From NCBI RefSeq assembly GCF_052324685.1, contig NC_135220.1, positions 3,655,216 to 3,719,215 of the forward strand: a DNA stretch of 64,000 nucleotides, given 5' to 3'. The notes below the pieces were generated by a model. That model worked only from the letters and a program-made list of their open reading frames with translations, had not been told where the DNA came from and did no database searches. The translations under genes and the position numbers were made by a program. Positions 62,790-64,000 of the stretch are shown here, one piece after another. The stretch comes from Brachyhypopomus gauderio. Lineage: Eukaryota; Chordata; Actinopteri; Gymnotiformes; Hypopomidae. Positions within the stretch are counted from its first letter, which is position 1, and each line of letters begins with the position of its first letter.

Positions 62790-64000
62790 AGTGTGGTATT
62801 GAACCTTACAGACCAGGGTGTGGTATTGAACCTTTAGAAAGAATAGGATAGCAAGGATTCCATCTGATCATGAATATGTTCTGGCCAAACTGAAAGTCCA
62901 TAGCTGGTTCACTGTGTGAAGAGTTACACAAGTGATGTCAGTGTATTTATTTATTTTTAAGTGCTTCTGAAAAATGCCAAATTATGTGATTAGAATAATA
63001 GTAAATATGAGATTTGACAGCTTCATGCCTGTTCAAACAGTTGCATTTAGCTCCTCCCCCACAGGCTGAGCCATATCTGCACACCTCAAACTTCTTGCTC
63101 CTCCCCCAACTAGTGGAGCCGGATTCACACCTCTTCAAACAGGCATGTTAAGCTCCTCCCCCACAGGCGGAGCCATACTCTCACACTCCCACAGGCGATT
63201 TAGCTCCTCCCACATGCTCAGGCCCCTTTACTGTACAGCCAGAAATATAATTATGCTCACAAATATTATCATAACGATCAAAACTCAGCCAGAGCTCTGG
63301 ATAGTTGCCTCGACACCATTTTGTTTCCTCTCTGTCGTTGTGTGTGGAACGCTATAATCAAAACCTCCTGAGATGCCCCAGGAGTGGTTGCATTTCCCTC
63401 AAACTGTGAGACAGCGAACGTTATGTAGGGCTGCTGTGTTGGAATGAATTCAGTTCCTGGTGAAGTGGGCACACACTGTAGGCAGGAAGTCAAAAATGTT
63501 TTTCTGTGACGCCATTCTAACCATGCTGAAGATCAGAGCTATGTGTTAAGTGTTAAGCATATTCCGTTTCTCACTAACATTCCTCTGTACATTCCTCTGA
63601 CCTTTACCTTAATCGAATGTATGATCAAATGTATTCTGTAGCGTTAGTAGGCTTTTGCTTTCAAGGCTACAAGACTGAAATGTCATACGATAAAAGAAAG
63701 GAAAGGTTACTCATAGAGAGCAGTGTCCATACAGTTTTCATATACTTTACACGCATACAGTGTTTGGTACATTTGTAGTTGCTTATTCTCACACTCAATG
63801 AAAGCCACGAAATTTCCTGTCACAAAAAAAAAATTCACATTTGTAATTCCTAATTTTCGAATTTATAACTTATTAATGTATCTAATTCCAATATGATTTA
63901 TTAATATAAGAAAAAGAAGTTCAAGAAGAATAAGAAAAAAAAATTAGTTGCACTTCAGAGTTCTCCCTTGTTATGTGGTTTAATGATTTAATGATATCCC
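62790..64000. other. Right-hand gene-free end of window
   Basis: No gene recognised. Three copies of a motif containing TTAGCTCCTCCCCCACAGGC, each followed by GGAGCC or a variant, occur between 63047 and 63215. Confidence 0.5.

Overview
The window is nuclear DNA from a ray-finned fish, most likely a teleost. Genes are split into short exons with GT-AG introns, their products match vertebrate families, and the DNA is full of CA/TG microsatellites, long minisatellites, hAT-type miniature transposons, a V-SINE-like SINE and L2-like LINE tails. All six recognisable genes lie on the minus strand, so transcription runs from high to low coordinates. Exon coordinates were derived by hand from the sequence; every internal junction keeps the reading frame and follows the GT-AG rule.

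Layout: sgk2 (N-terminal exons only, 264-1446, the rest lies before position 1); l3mbtl1 (4118-14539, 21 coding exons, 861 residues, three MBT repeats, a C2HC zinc finger and a SAM domain, plus a likely non-coding first exon near 15.7 kb beside an NRF1-type palindrome); srsf6 (16468-21069, 6 exons, 363 residues); arl6ip5 (22528-24414, 3 exons, 190 residues); bfar (28414-33180, 7 exons, about 450 residues); smpd2 (36501-47859, 10 exons, 420 residues). The order srsf6 - l3mbtl1 - sgk2 in one orientation equals the human 20q13.12 block; the other three genes map elsewhere in human, so that adjacency is a fish arrangement. From 47.9 kb to the right edge I see no gene, only repeats and unclassified sequence: a probable solo LTR, an inverted-repeat element with a small decayed ORF, a 37-bp minisatellite split by a LINE that is itself split by an internally deleted hAT copy, a SINE, and a foldback element.

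The genes do not form a pathway. They cover signalling (SGK2), chromatin reading (L3MBTL1), splicing (SRSF6), ER membrane trafficking (ARL6IP5), ER-bound ubiquitin ligation and apoptosis control (BFAR) and sphingomyelin hydrolysis (SMPD2).

The most unusual structure is at splice sites. Three acceptors (two in l3mbtl1, one in bfar) have a UG microsatellite where the polypyrimidine tract should be, and one l3mbtl1 donor runs straight into a UG tract. An 82-bp tandem repeat in l3mbtl1 has copied an exon end with its donor site and could yield in-frame 36-nt microexons. A 1.1-kb 18-bp minisatellite in the same gene stays open in frame from an MBT exon.
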